Part shown: positions 45,661 to 54,267 of the stretch, piece after piece
Numbering within the stretch: the first letter of the stretch is position 1
Layout: each line of letters starts with the position of its first letter
Assembly (NCBI RefSeq): GCF_900166965.1
Contig: NZ_FUZI01000001.1
Coordinates: forward strand, 620,001 to 684,000
Direction: 5' to 3'
Origin: Photobacterium piscicola
GTDB lineage: Bacteria > Pseudomonadota > Gammaproteobacteria > Enterobacterales > Vibrionaceae
DNA: 64,000 nucleotides
Translations under genes and position numbers: made by a program
Notes under the pieces: model-generated
Told to the model about the DNA's origin: nothing
The model's input: the letters and a program-made list of their open reading frames with translations, nothing else
The model's database searches: none

Positions 45661-46038
45661 ATGAATACATTTATTTCAAAAGACATTTGGTCTGATTTTA
45701 CCGTTGATCCTGAGTTTCCAGGATTTAGTTTTCGAGATACAGATGAAAGTAATACCAATTGTGTAACAGCATTACTTGAACGTTGGAAAGCCGGCACAGT
45801 GGAAGATGCTCACCATCACCCACATGATGATATGTCTATTATTGTAACGGGCGAAATCGCTATTCAATTTCATCTTCGTGTTGATGGTGAATTAGTAAAT
45901 GATGGCGAACCGATGATCTTAAAAGCAGGTCAAACTGGTTATATCAAAGCAAACCGAATCCACAGTGTTGTCTACACCACTGATTGTGACATGGTATATA
46001 TCCAGAATAAAACCTTCGGTTTTGAAGTTGATAAGTAA
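45661..46038 (+). CDS. Cupin-domain protein, small
   Basis: 125 residues from ATG 45661 (MNTFISKDIWSDF). One cupin barrel: AHHHPHDDMSIIVTGEIAIQF (metal-binding His cluster, motif 1) and GQTGYIKANRIHSVVYTTDC (motif 2). The HHHPHDD cluster is compatible with a metal site; substrate unknown. The frame is open to 45646, but a TTG start there has no ribosome site. A terminator follows. Confidence 0.8.
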   Translation: MNTFISKDIWSDFTVDPEFPGFSFRDTDESNTNCVTALLERWKAGTVEDAHHHPHDDMSIIVTGEIAIQFHLRVDGELVNDGEPMILKAGQTGYIKANRIHSVVYTTDCDMVYIQNKTFGFEVDK

Positions 46039-46060
46039 TTATTAGCAAAATTGTTGTATA

Positions 46061-46100
46061 AAAAACTCTCATTCTTTTTCTTTAAAGTGAGAGTTTTTTT
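46061..46100 (+). terminator. Terminator after the cupin gene
   Basis: AAAACTCTCA/TGAGAGTTTT stem followed by TTT, about 25 bases past the stop codon. Confidence 0.85.
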
Positions 46101-46273
46101 AGATAAAACAATGTGTTGATTAATACTAGCTTTGGGAAGCATTAGCAATAATTTAGAAAAAAAATGCATCACTTATTTTTATTTTGTGGTTTTTATCGCA
46201 TGTTATTAAAACTATTCTGACTCAATCATTTAATCCTATATATTGAACATATGTTAAATAATATGGTGTGTTT

Positions 46274-46390
46274 ATGTATATTTTAATAAAAAATTTCGTC
46301 TGTCCAAAATGTGGACAATCAGAATATCTCGAAGGCAAAAGTATCATTTTATGCATTTGTGGCTATCGTACTGAGTACCTTAGAAAATAA
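46274..46390 (+). CDS. 38-residue zinc-ribbon microprotein
   Basis: Begins MYILIKNFVCPKCGQSEYLE and ends with CICGYRTEYLRK. Two knuckles, CPKCG (Cys10, Cys13) and CxCG (Cys27, Cys29), 13 residues apart, form a compact zinc-ribbon; little is left outside it. GGTG stands about six bases before the ATG. Knuckle-like Cys pairs are unlikely by chance in an AT-rich gap, so I take it as a real gene. Function unknown; similar mini-ribbons are often stress or ribosome-associated. Confidence 0.55.
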   Translation: MYILIKNFVCPKCGQSEYLEGKSIILCICGYRTEYLRK

Positions 46391-46493
46391 TAGCAACGCA
46401 TTTACACTCAGATAGAATACCGCTCAATATTCTTATTATCTCGAGTGGTTATTCTTTTATGGTGTCTAAGTACAATGCTGATTGTACTTCGTT

Positions 46494-47033
46494 TTATTTC
46501 ATAAGATTACGTATAATTTCTTTTGTATCTGAAATTAATGTTACGTCTTTATGTGCGATTAATTTAACAATGAGTCCTTCATAAAGTAATTCAATATGAA
46601 AAGCTAACTGAGAATTTTCAATGCCCAATGCAGTCAATCTTTTTTGCGTTTCAATGTAAGAAGCCTGCTTATGCTTCACTGCTAACTGATGCAATGGATG
46701 CTGTGCATCTGAAAATTCTCGACAAGCAACCATAAAGATACAACCATAGAATTGTTGGTTAGTTATTAACATTTCTAATTCACTAAATCGAGCCAAAACT
46801 AATTCTTTCTTATCCTCAATAACATTCCATTCTTCAGCCCAATTTTGTTGAATATTATGGCTAAACGAAGTTAATGCCTCGATTACCAACCCCTCTTTAT
46901 TGCCAAAGTTATTATAAATTGTTTTCTTAGATATTTTAGTGTGTTCAGCAATCGTATCAACCCCCGTCAGAGTGATACCCTCTTTTTGTGCTAGTTCTAG
47001 AAAACCCGTAATTAATTTCTGCCGTTTGGTCAT
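46494..47033 (-). CDS. TetR-family transcriptional repressor
   Basis: 179 residues. N-terminal TetR HTH (about 8-55: LITGFLELAQKEGITLTGVDTIAEHTKISKKTIYNNFGNKEGLV), then a ligand-binding helical domain. Divergent from a glutathione S-transferase gene; two matching palindromes lie in the 121-base region between them. The likely circuit is repression of itself and of the GST/AhpD-like unit, released by an electrophile or similar ligand. Confidence 0.9.
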   Translation of the reverse strand: MTKRQKLITGFLELAQKEGITLTGVDTIAEHTKISKKTIYNNFGNKEGLVIEALTSFSHNIQQNWAEEWNVIEDKKELVLARFSELEMLITNQQFYGCIFMVACREFSDAQHPLHQLAVKHKQASYIETQKRLTALGIENSQLAFHIELLYEGLIVKLIAHKDVTLISDTKEIIRNLMK

Positions 47034-47068
47034 TTGTTATATTGCCTTATTTATTCGTTATTTTTGAT

Positions 47069-47087
47069 TATACACAGGTCTGTATAA
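47069..47087. promoter_or_regulatory. Probable TetR operator, hipoaffinity copy near the repressor gene
   Basis: TATACACAGGTCTGTATA is an imperfect palindrome sharing ACACAG with the second site; it lies 36-54 bases upstream of the tetR start. Confidence 0.6.
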
Positions 47088-47115
47088 AAATGATTGTGTT
47101 TCAAAAAAAGTAGCT

Positions 47116-47144
47116 TATAATATTTTACACAGACTTGTGTAAAA
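47116..47144 (+). promoter_or_regulatory. GST promoter -10 with overlapping TetR operator
   Basis: TATAAT at 47116-47121 is followed directly by a 22-base palindrome (47123-47144) with arms TTTTACACA and TGTGTAAAA around a four-base centre. It would cover the transcription start, a classical repressor position. Confidence 0.68.
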
Positions 47145-47154
47145 AGAGATTAAA

Positions 47155-47757
47155 ATGAAAATATATAGCTTTCCATATTCCTTACCTAGCTACCGTACGC
47201 GATTGGCTGCATCACTACTTGGTTTTAATATTGAAGATCAAATTATTGACTTGAGTAAGAACGAACAAAAATCACCTGAATTCTTAGCGATTAACCCTCT
47301 AGGTAAAGTTCCGGTCATGACAGATGATCACTTGATCGTCACTGACTCAATGGCTATTTTGCGTTACTTAGCGAGAAAATCTCAAACTGAGCATTGGTAT
47401 CCAGAATCAGATATTGCAACCGCAGCTAAGATTGATTCGCTATTATCTTTAGTCAGTAATGAATTATATGAAGGAATTGAAAAAGCACGATTAATTACTG
47501 CTTTTAAAATGTTACCTGAAGAATTATTGCCACAATGTGAAATGATAACGCATGGCGCTTTACAGATCTTAAACACTCAATTAGAAGGTAACGTATTTTT
47601 AGTTAACGATACGCCAACCATTGCAGATATTGCTGTTGCTTCAACACTGCTCTTTATTGATGAAGCTTCTTTTAGTTTAGATAACTATAAAAATATTCAA
47701 AATTGGCTTAATAACATCAAATCATTAGCTGGGTTTATTCAACCAACGTTTCTTTAA
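47155..47757 (+). CDS. Glutathione S-transferase
   Basis: 200 residues: thioredoxin-like N-domain (about 1-78: SYRTRLAASLLGF, EFLAINPLGKVPVMTDDHLIVTDSMAILRYL with the glutathione-binding DS pair) and an all-helical C-domain (about 85-200). Expected to conjugate glutathione to electrophiles in the cytoplasm. Located 10 bases after a strong palindromic operator and divergent from tetR. A second gene follows after 32 bases. Confidence 0.9.
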   Translation: MKIYSFPYSLPSYRTRLAASLLGFNIEDQIIDLSKNEQKSPEFLAINPLGKVPVMTDDHLIVTDSMAILRYLARKSQTEHWYPESDIATAAKIDSLLSLVSNELYEGIEKARLITAFKMLPEELLPQCEMITHGALQILNTQLEGNVFLVNDTPTIADIAVASTLLFIDEASFSLDNYKNIQNWLNNIKSLAGFIQPTFL

Positions 47758-47789
47758 TTTATTTACATTCATAGTATGAGTATTTATTT

Positions 47790-48299
47790 ATGTCAGTAAT
47801 TGATGATCAAATAGCCCTTCTGTCATCGCTGTTAACAAAGCAAACAGATCTAACAAATGATAATTTAGTGTATGCAACTTGGGCGGCTGCTTTAAATTCT
47901 CAAAGTAAGTATGTTGTTGAAAATATTAGTAAACAGATCAAACGTCCAGATGTGGATACGTTACAAGATATTGAATATGCTATTTCACGAATGGGTGTTA
48001 CTAACCCTTATTTTATTGCGAGACAATTTGTTGATATCAAACAAGGTGGGTCTTTAAATAGCCTTCATTTTCAACCATTACACGCATTGAATATAAAAAA
48101 TGAAACTGCTTATCATTATGCGTGTGTCGTTGTTTCGCTAATGAATGGTGGCCATATGTGTCTTGCTTCTCACGTGAATAGTTTGCTAGAACGTAATGAA
48201 ACAGAGCAAAGTATTGATGCTGCGATGCGTCTTGCAGCAGTGTGCTGTTCGCTCTCTAAAAGAACATTTATCGATGATATTTTAAATAATAATCACTAG
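47790..48299 (+). CDS. AhpD-like protein lacking one CxxC cysteine
   Basis: 169 residues, helical, following AhpD over most of its length: ATWAAALNSQSKYVVENISKQI, GVTNPYFIARQFVD, and NGGHMCLASHVNSLLERNET. AhpD (alkylhydroperoxidase D) normally has NGCGHCLxAH with two Cys in a CxxC pair and a His; here the first Cys is Gly and only CLASH remains. It could work as a one-Cys peroxidase or have another role. It lies 32 bases after the GST gene and is probably in the same TetR-controlled unit. Confidence 0.72.
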   Translation: MSVIDDQIALLSSLLTKQTDLTNDNLVYATWAAALNSQSKYVVENISKQIKRPDVDTLQDIEYAISRMGVTNPYFIARQFVDIKQGGSLNSLHFQPLHALNIKNETAYHYACVVVSLMNGGHMCLASHVNSLLERNETEQSIDAAMRLAAVCCSLSKRTFIDDILNNNH

Positions 48300-48684
48300 T
48301 TATCTGTCTTGTTATGCAACACTCATATCATATAAATTTCGTTATCATGATATTAAATAATCCCCCTTAGATACGGTTTAGTATTACTTTTTAATATGAC
48401 ACCGTATCTGATCTATGATCTATGATCTTTACTCTTCTATTATTCCCTACAAACACCCTTAAAGTTACAGCGTAACACTTTAATATGGTTTAACATTTCC
48501 ATACATTACCCGTTAAAATGAAAATTTAGCCTCTTTTTGGTGGTTGTTTTTTGATCAAAAATAACTGTGTTTATTGATTTTGATGATCTTGCTATTTTTC
48601 GCTAAGTAACAGATTTATATGGTTTTAATTTGTCAGTCTTATATAATATCCCTTATAGCAGATCAAGAATAAAGACTATAATCA
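48300..48684. other. Gene-free stretch upstream of the recombinase
   Basis: No ORF seen. It contains three short direct repeats of TGATCTA (48408-48427) and, at 48647-48664, TATCCCTTATAGCAGATC, a near match (15 of 18) to HipB operator O2 about 20 bases before the recombinase start. Confidence 0.5.
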
Positions 48685-50133
48685 ATGACGATCGACCCTT
48701 CAAACGCGCTAGTACATAACGACTTTAATCTTAGGCAGGGAACACTACGACAACAAACCGCAGTCAGTCAGCAGATCCGTCAACGGGATCAGTTTTTAAC
48801 AAATCCAGCATTAGCGTATATTAATTCATTGGCCGCGACTGATACGACCGGTGGTCAAGCAAATGCTCGTTACACAATAGAAAGATTTGGTCGATTTATG
48901 TTGGGATCAACCTTCGATCGAATGGATTGGATCACACTATTAACGAGCCCTACTCTTATTGAAAAAGCAATGGCCGCCTTTCTTATCCATCGTGCAAAAA
49001 TAAAAGCTCAGATGAAGGGGCTATTTTATGATCCACAGCGATCACTAAAAAACTTACACATTAACCCCTTAAAAAAAGCACTTTTCACTGTGGGTGATTA
49101 TTTTTATCAACAGCAACAGATTTCAACAGCCCAATACAAAACCTGGCAATATGCTATCAGTAATTTTTCAATTAAAAACCACCCTTCTATTAATTTAGAA
49201 CAAGGTTGGCTTCCTGCTCTTATTACGGAAAAAACATTAGCGATTGAATTTACGTCTCAAGCGAAAATTATGTTGGAAGCATTCAGTTGTTTTTGTATAA
49301 GGTCATGTATAGAAAGAATGGATTGGTATAGTGTTCTTTATGCTCCAGTTCTACAAACCTCCATGCAATCTTTTTTATCTTCACGCTTAACGATGAAAAG
49401 TAGTGATAGAAAACAAGATTATGCACCGGCTACGGCTGATAATTTATTAAGAATGTTACGTGGTGTTGCTTACCATGCTTGGTTATCGGAATCGATTTCG
49501 ATTGAAACCTTACAACGAATTAAGGCTATAAAGCTGCCGCGAGGCTCACGGCAATCAAGTGGACGTTATTTAAGTTATTCAGATGTTGACCAAATATCGG
49601 CACTAACTTTAACACAATCGAATAAAATAAAAGCATTAAGAGACAATGCCATTTTTTGGTTAATGTATGAATCAGGTTTACGTCGTGCAGAAGTCATTGG
49701 GCTTGATATCAATGATATTGACCTTTATTTATGCAAAATACGTGTTATGGGTAAAGGTAATAAAGAACGCTATGTCCCTTTTTCAAAAAGTAGTGATCTT
49801 TATGCCGCTATTGAAAAATGGCTTAATATCCGTTCTCAACATTCACCACAAATATCTACTTTCTTTTGTGGTGTTAATCGGTACCAGCAATTAACGTCAC
49901 AACGTTTAACAACTCAAACTTTAAATGATCTTTGTAAACATATTCATCTATTGGGGTTTTCTCGTCAAATATCCCCCCATGATTTTCGTCACTCAGTCGC
50001 AACGAATTTATTACGCTCAGGGTATGATTTATTATTAGTTAGTAAGTTTATGGGACACAGTAGTATTACAACAACCCAGCGTTATGACCGTCGAACTGAT
50101 GATGAATTACAAGGTGTAACTCCAGGTCGTTAA
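48685..50133 (+). CDS. Tyrosine recombinase with duplicated core-binding domain
   Basis: 482 residues. The C-terminal catalytic domain (about 295-478) is complete: Arg333 (SGLRRAEVIGL), Lys357 (MGKGNKER), HDFRH (432-436), His458 (MGHSS) and Tyr467 (TQRYDRR). The N-terminal part contains two copies of a SAM-like core-binding unit, about 60-162 and 192-285, with matching segments FDRMDW...LIEKAMAAFL and IERMDW...LQTSMQSFL. Normal recombinases have one, so DNA contact may be extended. No adjacent att repeats or cargo are obvious. A near-HipB operator lies just upstream of the start. Single gene. Confidence 0.85.
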   Translation: MTIDPSNALVHNDFNLRQGTLRQQTAVSQQIRQRDQFLTNPALAYINSLAATDTTGGQANARYTIERFGRFMLGSTFDRMDWITLLTSPTLIEKAMAAFLIHRAKIKAQMKGLFYDPQRSLKNLHINPLKKALFTVGDYFYQQQQISTAQYKTWQYAISNFSIKNHPSINLEQGWLPALITEKTLAIEFTSQAKIMLEAFSCFCIRSCIERMDWYSVLYAPVLQTSMQSFLSSRLTMKSSDRKQDYAPATADNLLRMLRGVAYHAWLSESISIETLQRIKAIKLPRGSRQSSGRYLSYSDVDQISALTLTQSNKIKALRDNAIFWLMYESGLRRAEVIGLDINDIDLYLCKIRVMGKGNKERYVPFSKSSDLYAAIEKWLNIRSQHSPQISTFFCGVNRYQQLTSQRLTTQTLNDLCKHIHLLGFSRQISPHDFRHSVATNLLRSGYDLLLVSKFMGHSSITTTQRYDRRTDDELQGVTPGR

Positions 50134-50264
50134 TACCTCACACTATAGAAATTTTGTTTCAATATTTATTGTGAAAAATTGAGCCTAAGTATAATAACAG
50201 CATCATATTCTGCTATATATTAAAAGAAATGTTATCGTGTAAAAAATAACAAATTGGATTAATT

Positions 50265-50531
50265 ATGTTGATATTTATACGCACATTATTATTGATGTTG
50301 TTCATTATTTTCACGGCATCAAGCTCGGCTCTAACACTTCAACAGTATACTCAACAATATGCTTTATTACCTTGTACAGGGTTAGAGACTCGAATAGATA
50401 GCTTTAAAAAAAGGTTACCAATGATGTTATCGACAGCATCAAAAAGAGAATATGAAGATTTAAAACGAGAATATAAAGCACTTAATGAATTATATAAGAA
50501 AAAGAATTGTCATAAACGAAACTCCCGCTAA
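50265..50531 (+). CDS. Small exported Lys-rich protein, unknown
   Basis: 88 residues with a signal peptide (about 1-22, cut near SSA) and a mature basic helical part (ALTLQQYTQQYALLPCTGLETRIDSFKKRL ... REYKALNELYKKKNCHKRNSR). It has two Cys. Family not recognised. A CTCCCG/CGGGAG hairpin just after the stop (50522-50546) probably ends the transcript. Confidence 0.6.
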   Translation: MLIFIRTLLLMLFIIFTASSSALTLQQYTQQYALLPCTGLETRIDSFKKRLPMMLSTASKREYEDLKREYKALNELYKKKNCHKRNSR

Positions 50532-50572
50532 TAATATTAACGGGAGCTAACAAAGGACTTATGATTGTAGTT

Positions 50573-51817
50573 TTAAGCGAGTAATGTATAACTTAAATAT
50601 AAGTTTAATGCTAATACAATAGCGACAATAACTAAGCCTAATATAGAAACAACTTTATTATTTTTGTATTTACCCATAATGACTTTGCTGTTAGTAAAGT
50701 ATAATAATGGAATGATTGCAAGTGCAATACCAAAGCTAAGCACCACCTGGCTCATGACTAAAATCTCAGTAGTATTAACCGCTAGAGCGATAACGATAAA
50801 TGATGGGATCATAGTGATTGAACGACGCACCCACATTGGAATACTAAATTTAACAAAGCCTTGCATTACAACTTGACCAGCCATTGTGCCGACAACTGTT
50901 GATGAAAGCCCTGATGCTACTAACGAAATACCAAATAAAACTGATGCTGATTTACCCACTAACGGTGTTAATGTTTTATATGCTGTTTCTATTTCAGCAA
51001 TATCTTTATTACCAGAATAATGAAATACTGCGGCGGCCATTGCTACGATAGCGATATTAACAAACCCAGCAATAACCATTGCAATTAATACATCATATTT
51101 TGTTGAGCGTAACCGTGTTGAAACTTTTTCGCCGTACGTATTTTTAAATAATGCTGAATGTAAATAAATAACATGTGGCATTACTGTTGCACCAAGAATA
51201 CCTGCGGCTAAATATATTTGGTGAGGACTATTTAATGTTGGAACAATTAATCCAGTAACTAAAGCATGTGATGCTGGCGGTGCAATAAATAATTCAAATA
51301 TATAAATAACGGCAACTAATAATAATAAAGCACCAATAACGACTTCGAGCGGTTTTTGGCTTTTGTTATTAAGCATTAATATCATCATTGTTGCGATTGC
51401 TGTGATAATAGCCCCTTCCATTAAGCTAATACCAAATAATAATTGAAAACCAACAGCAGCACCAATAAACTCGGCAAGATCGGTTGCCATCGCTATTATT
51501 TCGGCTTGAATCCAATAAGGACCAACTGCCCATTTAGGAAGATGATCTCGTAAATGTTCGGCTAAATTTTTACCTGTGACTATCCCTAATTTAGCTGACA
51601 GATATTGAATCAACATCGCCATTAAATTAGCCCACAGAACGACCCATAAAAGTTGGTAACCAAAGGCTGAACCCGACTCAATATTTGTAGCAAAATTACC
51701 TGGATCAATATAACCAATAGCAGCAATAAATGCAGGGCCTAATAAAAGTAATTTCTTTTTTAACTTTAAGCTAAATGGGGTTGGCTGCATATAAAGTGCA
51801 ATAGATGCTTTATTCAT
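50573..51817 (-). CDS. mntH: NRAMP-family Mn2+/Fe2+ transporter
   Basis: 414 residues with eleven membrane helices. NRAMP metal-site motifs are intact: [15 protein letters not shown] in helix 1 and [16 protein letters not shown] in helix 6. It imports divalent Mn (and Fe) with protons. AAAGGAG lies six bases before the ATG. A Fur/Mur-like box is located about 40-57 bases upstream of the start, so metal-dependent repression is expected. A small exported protein gene is convergent on its 3' side. Confidence 0.95.
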   Translation of the reverse strand: MNKASIALYMQPTPFSLKLKKKLLLLGPAFIAAIGYIDPGNFATNIESGSAFGYQLLWVVLWANLMAMLIQYLSAKLGIVTGKNLAEHLRDHLPKWAVGPYWIQAEIIAMATDLAEFIGAAVGFQLLFGISLMEGAIITAIATMMILMLNNKSQKPLEVVIGALLLLVAVIYIFELFIAPPASHALVTGLIVPTLNSPHQIYLAAGILGATVMPHVIYLHSALFKNTYGEKVSTRLRSTKYDVLIAMVIAGFVNIAIVAMAAAVFHYSGNKDIAEIETAYKTLTPLVGKSASVLFGISLVASGLSSTVVGTMAGQVVMQGFVKFSIPMWVRRSITMIPSFIVIALAVNTTEILVMSQVVLSFGIALAIIPLLYFTNSKVIMGKYKNNKVVSILGLVIVAIVLALNLYLSYTLLA

Positions 51818-51855
51818 AAGTGACTCCTTTGTCTTGAGCCTACTTTACTTAAGAT

Positions 51856-51874
51856 GCAAATGAGAATCAATATC
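51856..51874. promoter_or_regulatory. Fur/Mur-type box upstream of mntH
   Basis: GCAAATGAGAATCAATATC matches about 14-15 of 19 positions of the Fur consensus, including the central AATGA-AATCA core. In several bacteria mntH-type genes are repressed by Fur or its Mn-sensing relative Mur. Confidence 0.62.
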
Positions 51875-52269
51875 ATTTAATTAATAAATATGAGTGCTTA
51901 TGTTTCACTTATGGTTTTTTCTATATTAATAGTTAATACCTATTGGTATGATTGCTATTTTAATTTGAGATTGTAAATTTTATCATTTTTAATGTTAAAA
52001 ATGTCATCAACATCAAAAAATTGTGATCATTTGTCAAGAATAAGTATTAGAGTGTTTTATCTTTTTAAAAAGATCGATATTGTCGTCTTGTTGATTTATA
52101 TATCCTTAACGCATTATAAATAGAAAATGTTAATGCTTATCAAATATATGTTTGTTTTATTATTTTAAATAGTCATATTTTTGTAAGGTTATTTATTGAT
52201 AATAAACATGACAGTATACGCTATTGCTACAACTATGATGCGAAATGGATATTTAAAAAGGGATGTAAT
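51875..52269. other. Divergent intergenic region before the sigma-factor gene
   Basis: Highly AT-rich; no ORF. The ribosome site AAGGG lies eight bases before the ATG of the sigma factor. I see no definite promoter, although such a long leader would suit post-transcriptional control, as in rpoS. Confidence 0.4.
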
Positions 52270-53148
52270 ATGGAAGCTGAAGTAAATAGTAAAACACATG
52301 CTTTTGAAAATGATGTTATTCAATTATATCTTCGTGATATCTCGATGAAACCACTTCTCTCTAAAATTGAAGAAATTCTTTATAGCCGTAAAGCCCTAAC
52401 GGGAGATAACAGTGCTAAGAAGGTAATGATTGAGAGTAATTTACGTTTAGTGGTGAATATTGCTAAACGTTATCGTGGTAGCTCTATTCAATTTAGTGAT
52501 CTGATTGATGAAGGTAATATTGGCCTTATCACTGCGGTAGATAAATTTGATCCAGAAAAAGGATTTAGATTTTCAACGTATGCGACATGGTGGATTAAAC
52601 AAACGATAGAACGTGCAATCCATAATCAAAGTCGAACAATTCGTTTACCTGTTCATGTATCAAAAGAAATCAATACTATTTTACGGACGCATAAAAGTTT
52701 ATTGCATAGTCAAAATAAAGAGCCAAAAGATGAAGATGTCGCGAAAACGCTAAACCGTGATGTTGATGATATTACCACCCTATTATCTTACGATGCTCCG
52801 ATTATATCTTACGATCAAACAATCAACGATGATGCTAATTCACAATCGCTAGCTGTCTTTCTTGCTAATGATAAAGAATTACAGCCTGATGCACATTTAG
52901 ATGAGATGGATATTAAGCATATAACTACCTCTATTCTTGATTCCTTACCACCTCGAGATAAGGAAATCATTTGTCGTCGTTTTGGATTGCTGGGTTACGA
53001 TTCACAAACACTTCAAGAAGTGGCTGATGAAGTAGGATTAACCCGTGAGCGTATTCGTCAATTACAAGTTATTTCATTGAAAAAACTCCGTAATTATTTA
53101 CAACGGGATAATTATGATATCTCAATACTATTTGCTGACACAGCATGA
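52270..53148 (+). CDS. RpoS-like alternative sigma factor (possibly RpoQ-type)
   Basis: 292 residues of the sigma-70 group, closest in feel to Rpo[21 protein letters not shown] (region 1.2), [34 protein letters not shown] and [25 protein letters not shown] (region 2), [17 protein letters not shown] (region 3), and [43 protein letters not shown] (region 4). It is shorter and more divergent than true RpoS (e.g. RRYGNRGL is KRYRGSSIQ), so it looks like a second, specialised copy such as RpoQ of Aliivibrio. Long AT-rich leader. It could direct stationary-phase or surface-behaviour genes; that is inference. Confidence 0.85.
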   Translation: MEAEVNSKTHAFENDVIQLYLRDISMKPLLSKIEEILYSRKALTGDNSAKKVMIESNLRLVVNIAKRYRGSSIQFSDLIDEGNIGLITAVDKFDPEKGFRFSTYATWWIKQTIERAIHNQSRTIRLPVHVSKEINTILRTHKSLLHSQNKEPKDEDVAKTLNRDVDDITTLLSYDAPIISYDQTINDDANSQSLAVFLANDKELQPDAHLDEMDIKHITTSILDSLPPRDKEIICRRFGLLGYDSQTLQEVADEVGLTRERIRQLQVISLKKLRNYLQRDNYDISILFADTA

Positions 53149-53168
53149 TAGATTGTTTACTATTATTT

Positions 53169-53194
53169 AAAAGAGCGCATCAGGCGCTCTTTTA
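53169..53194 (+). terminator. Terminator after the sigma factor gene
   Basis: AAAAGAGCGC/GCGCTCTTTT stem with a short loop followed by T residues. Confidence 0.88.
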
Positions 53195-53215
53195 TTGTTC
53201 TAGTTAAGGTTTGTT

Positions 53216-53761
53216 ATGCATTTAAAATCATTATTGGTTGCAGGTTCTGTCTTATTCTTTTCAGGTTGTGCTAGTTACGGTGTAACTGAAAATGAAATGC
53301 AATCTTACTTAAATAAAGAAACCCAATTTAATCATTCAGTTGGTATTCAAGGGTTAGCTTATGCAACGGGCAAGTTTGATAATATTAAAGTAGGAATTGG
53401 ACGAGTCGCTAAAAATAAAGTCAATGTCGCAGCGACGGCAACGGCTGATTTAGAGTTAATGGGACAAGCGACTCAAAATATATCAATTAAAGCGAATTTT
53501 AGTGCTATCCCCTATTACAACCAAGATCAAGGTGCTATTTACTTAAAAGATCTAAATATTGAATCATTAGATGTTACACCGCAGAGGCTAAACAATGTGT
53601 TAACCAAACCAGTTATCACGCCTATTGTTTCTTTCTTAAGCCAAATTTTATCGACAAAACCGGTGTATAAACTGAATGATAATGAAATAGAACAAGCTCT
53701 TTTGAAAAAAACCAAACCTGAATTAGTGATTGAAAACCATAAATTAGTTTTAGATTGGTAA
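53216..53761 (+). CDS. DUF1439 (YceB-type) lipoprotein
   Basis: 181 residues with lipobox FSGC (Cys18). The mature part follows the YceB pattern: VTENEMQSYLNKETQF, LYATGKFDNIKVGIG (a beta strand), DLELMGQ, GAIYLKDLNIESLDVTPQ and the terminal ELVIENHKLVLDW. YceB-like proteins adopt a SMP/BPI-like hydrophobic tube fold and are suspected lipid or hydrophobic-ligand binders. AAGG is six bases before the ATG. Single gene between two terminators. Confidence 0.85.
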   Translation: MHLKSLLVAGSVLFFSGCASYGVTENEMQSYLNKETQFNHSVGIQGLAYATGKFDNIKVGIGRVAKNKVNVAATATADLELMGQATQNISIKANFSAIPYYNQDQGAIYLKDLNIESLDVTPQRLNNVLTKPVITPIVSFLSQILSTKPVYKLNDNEIEQALLKKTKPELVIENHKLVLDW

Positions 53762-53778
53762 TAAATAACTGTGCATAT

Positions 53779-53807
53779 AAAAAGCTCTTAATATAAGAGC
53801 TTTTTTA
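53779..53807. terminator. Terminator shared by the DUF1439 gene and its convergent neighbour
   Basis: AAAAGCTCTTA/TAAGAGCTTTT stem with T-run; its right edge touches the stop codon of 53805-54110. Confidence 0.85.
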
Positions 53808-54110
53808 TTGACTATTTTCTGATTGTTTTAAAATATGCTGATTTAAGGTTTCATCCATCATTTTTACTGACCTTTCTGCTTCAAAAGAACGCTTCATTGC
53901 TTCTGCTGCATAATCCCTCATTGACGGCGTTTGACTAGTAATAATAAGCATAAGAACAAATATAATTGTAGCAACTGACAAAATAGCGACGGTGTATATT
54001 CGTCGAGTAATACGAGCTTCACTTTGTTTAATTTCTGCTTTTACTGCGCGTAGTACATCATAGTTGGTGATGTTTAAACGTATTCTTTGGTTTTTATCCA
54101 TTTTAAACAT
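53805..54110 (-). CDS. Single-helix membrane protein, unknown
   Basis: 101 residues: a basic soluble N-part (NQRIRLNITNYDVLRAVKAEIKQSEARITRRIYT), one strong membrane helix (about 38-60) and a charged C-terminal helix (DYAAEAMKRSFEAERSVKMMDETLNQHIL) that looks like a coiled coil. Start either at residue 1 or 4 (MDKNQ). Family not recognised. It is convergent with the lipoprotein and shares its terminator. Confidence 0.6.
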   Translation of the reverse strand: MFKMDKNQRIRLNITNYDVLRAVKAEIKQSEARITRRIYTVAILSVATIIFVLMLIITSQTPSMRDYAAEAMKRSFEAERSVKMMDETLNQHILKQSENSQ

Positions 54111-54231
54111 TCAGTTTAATTAATAACAGGTTATTTTAACAAGCTAATCTGAATTTAAGCTTACGTAAGTTTAAGTTTGTAGATGATGGTATATTTTATT
54201 CAAAGTAAAAAGTTATAGTGCGTTAGGTGTT

Positions 54232-54261
54232 ATAAAAAAAGCAGAGCTATTACACTCTGCT
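54232..54261 (-). terminator. Terminator of chrA
   Basis: AGCAGAG/CTCTGCT stem, with the T-run on the minus strand immediately after the chrA stop. Confidence 0.85.
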
Positions 54262-54267
54262 CCGTTA

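Noticed and set aside
48405..48430. Short direct repeats as an attachment site
   Set aside because: Only three 7-8 base copies, no tRNA gene and no matching copy on the other side of the recombinase.
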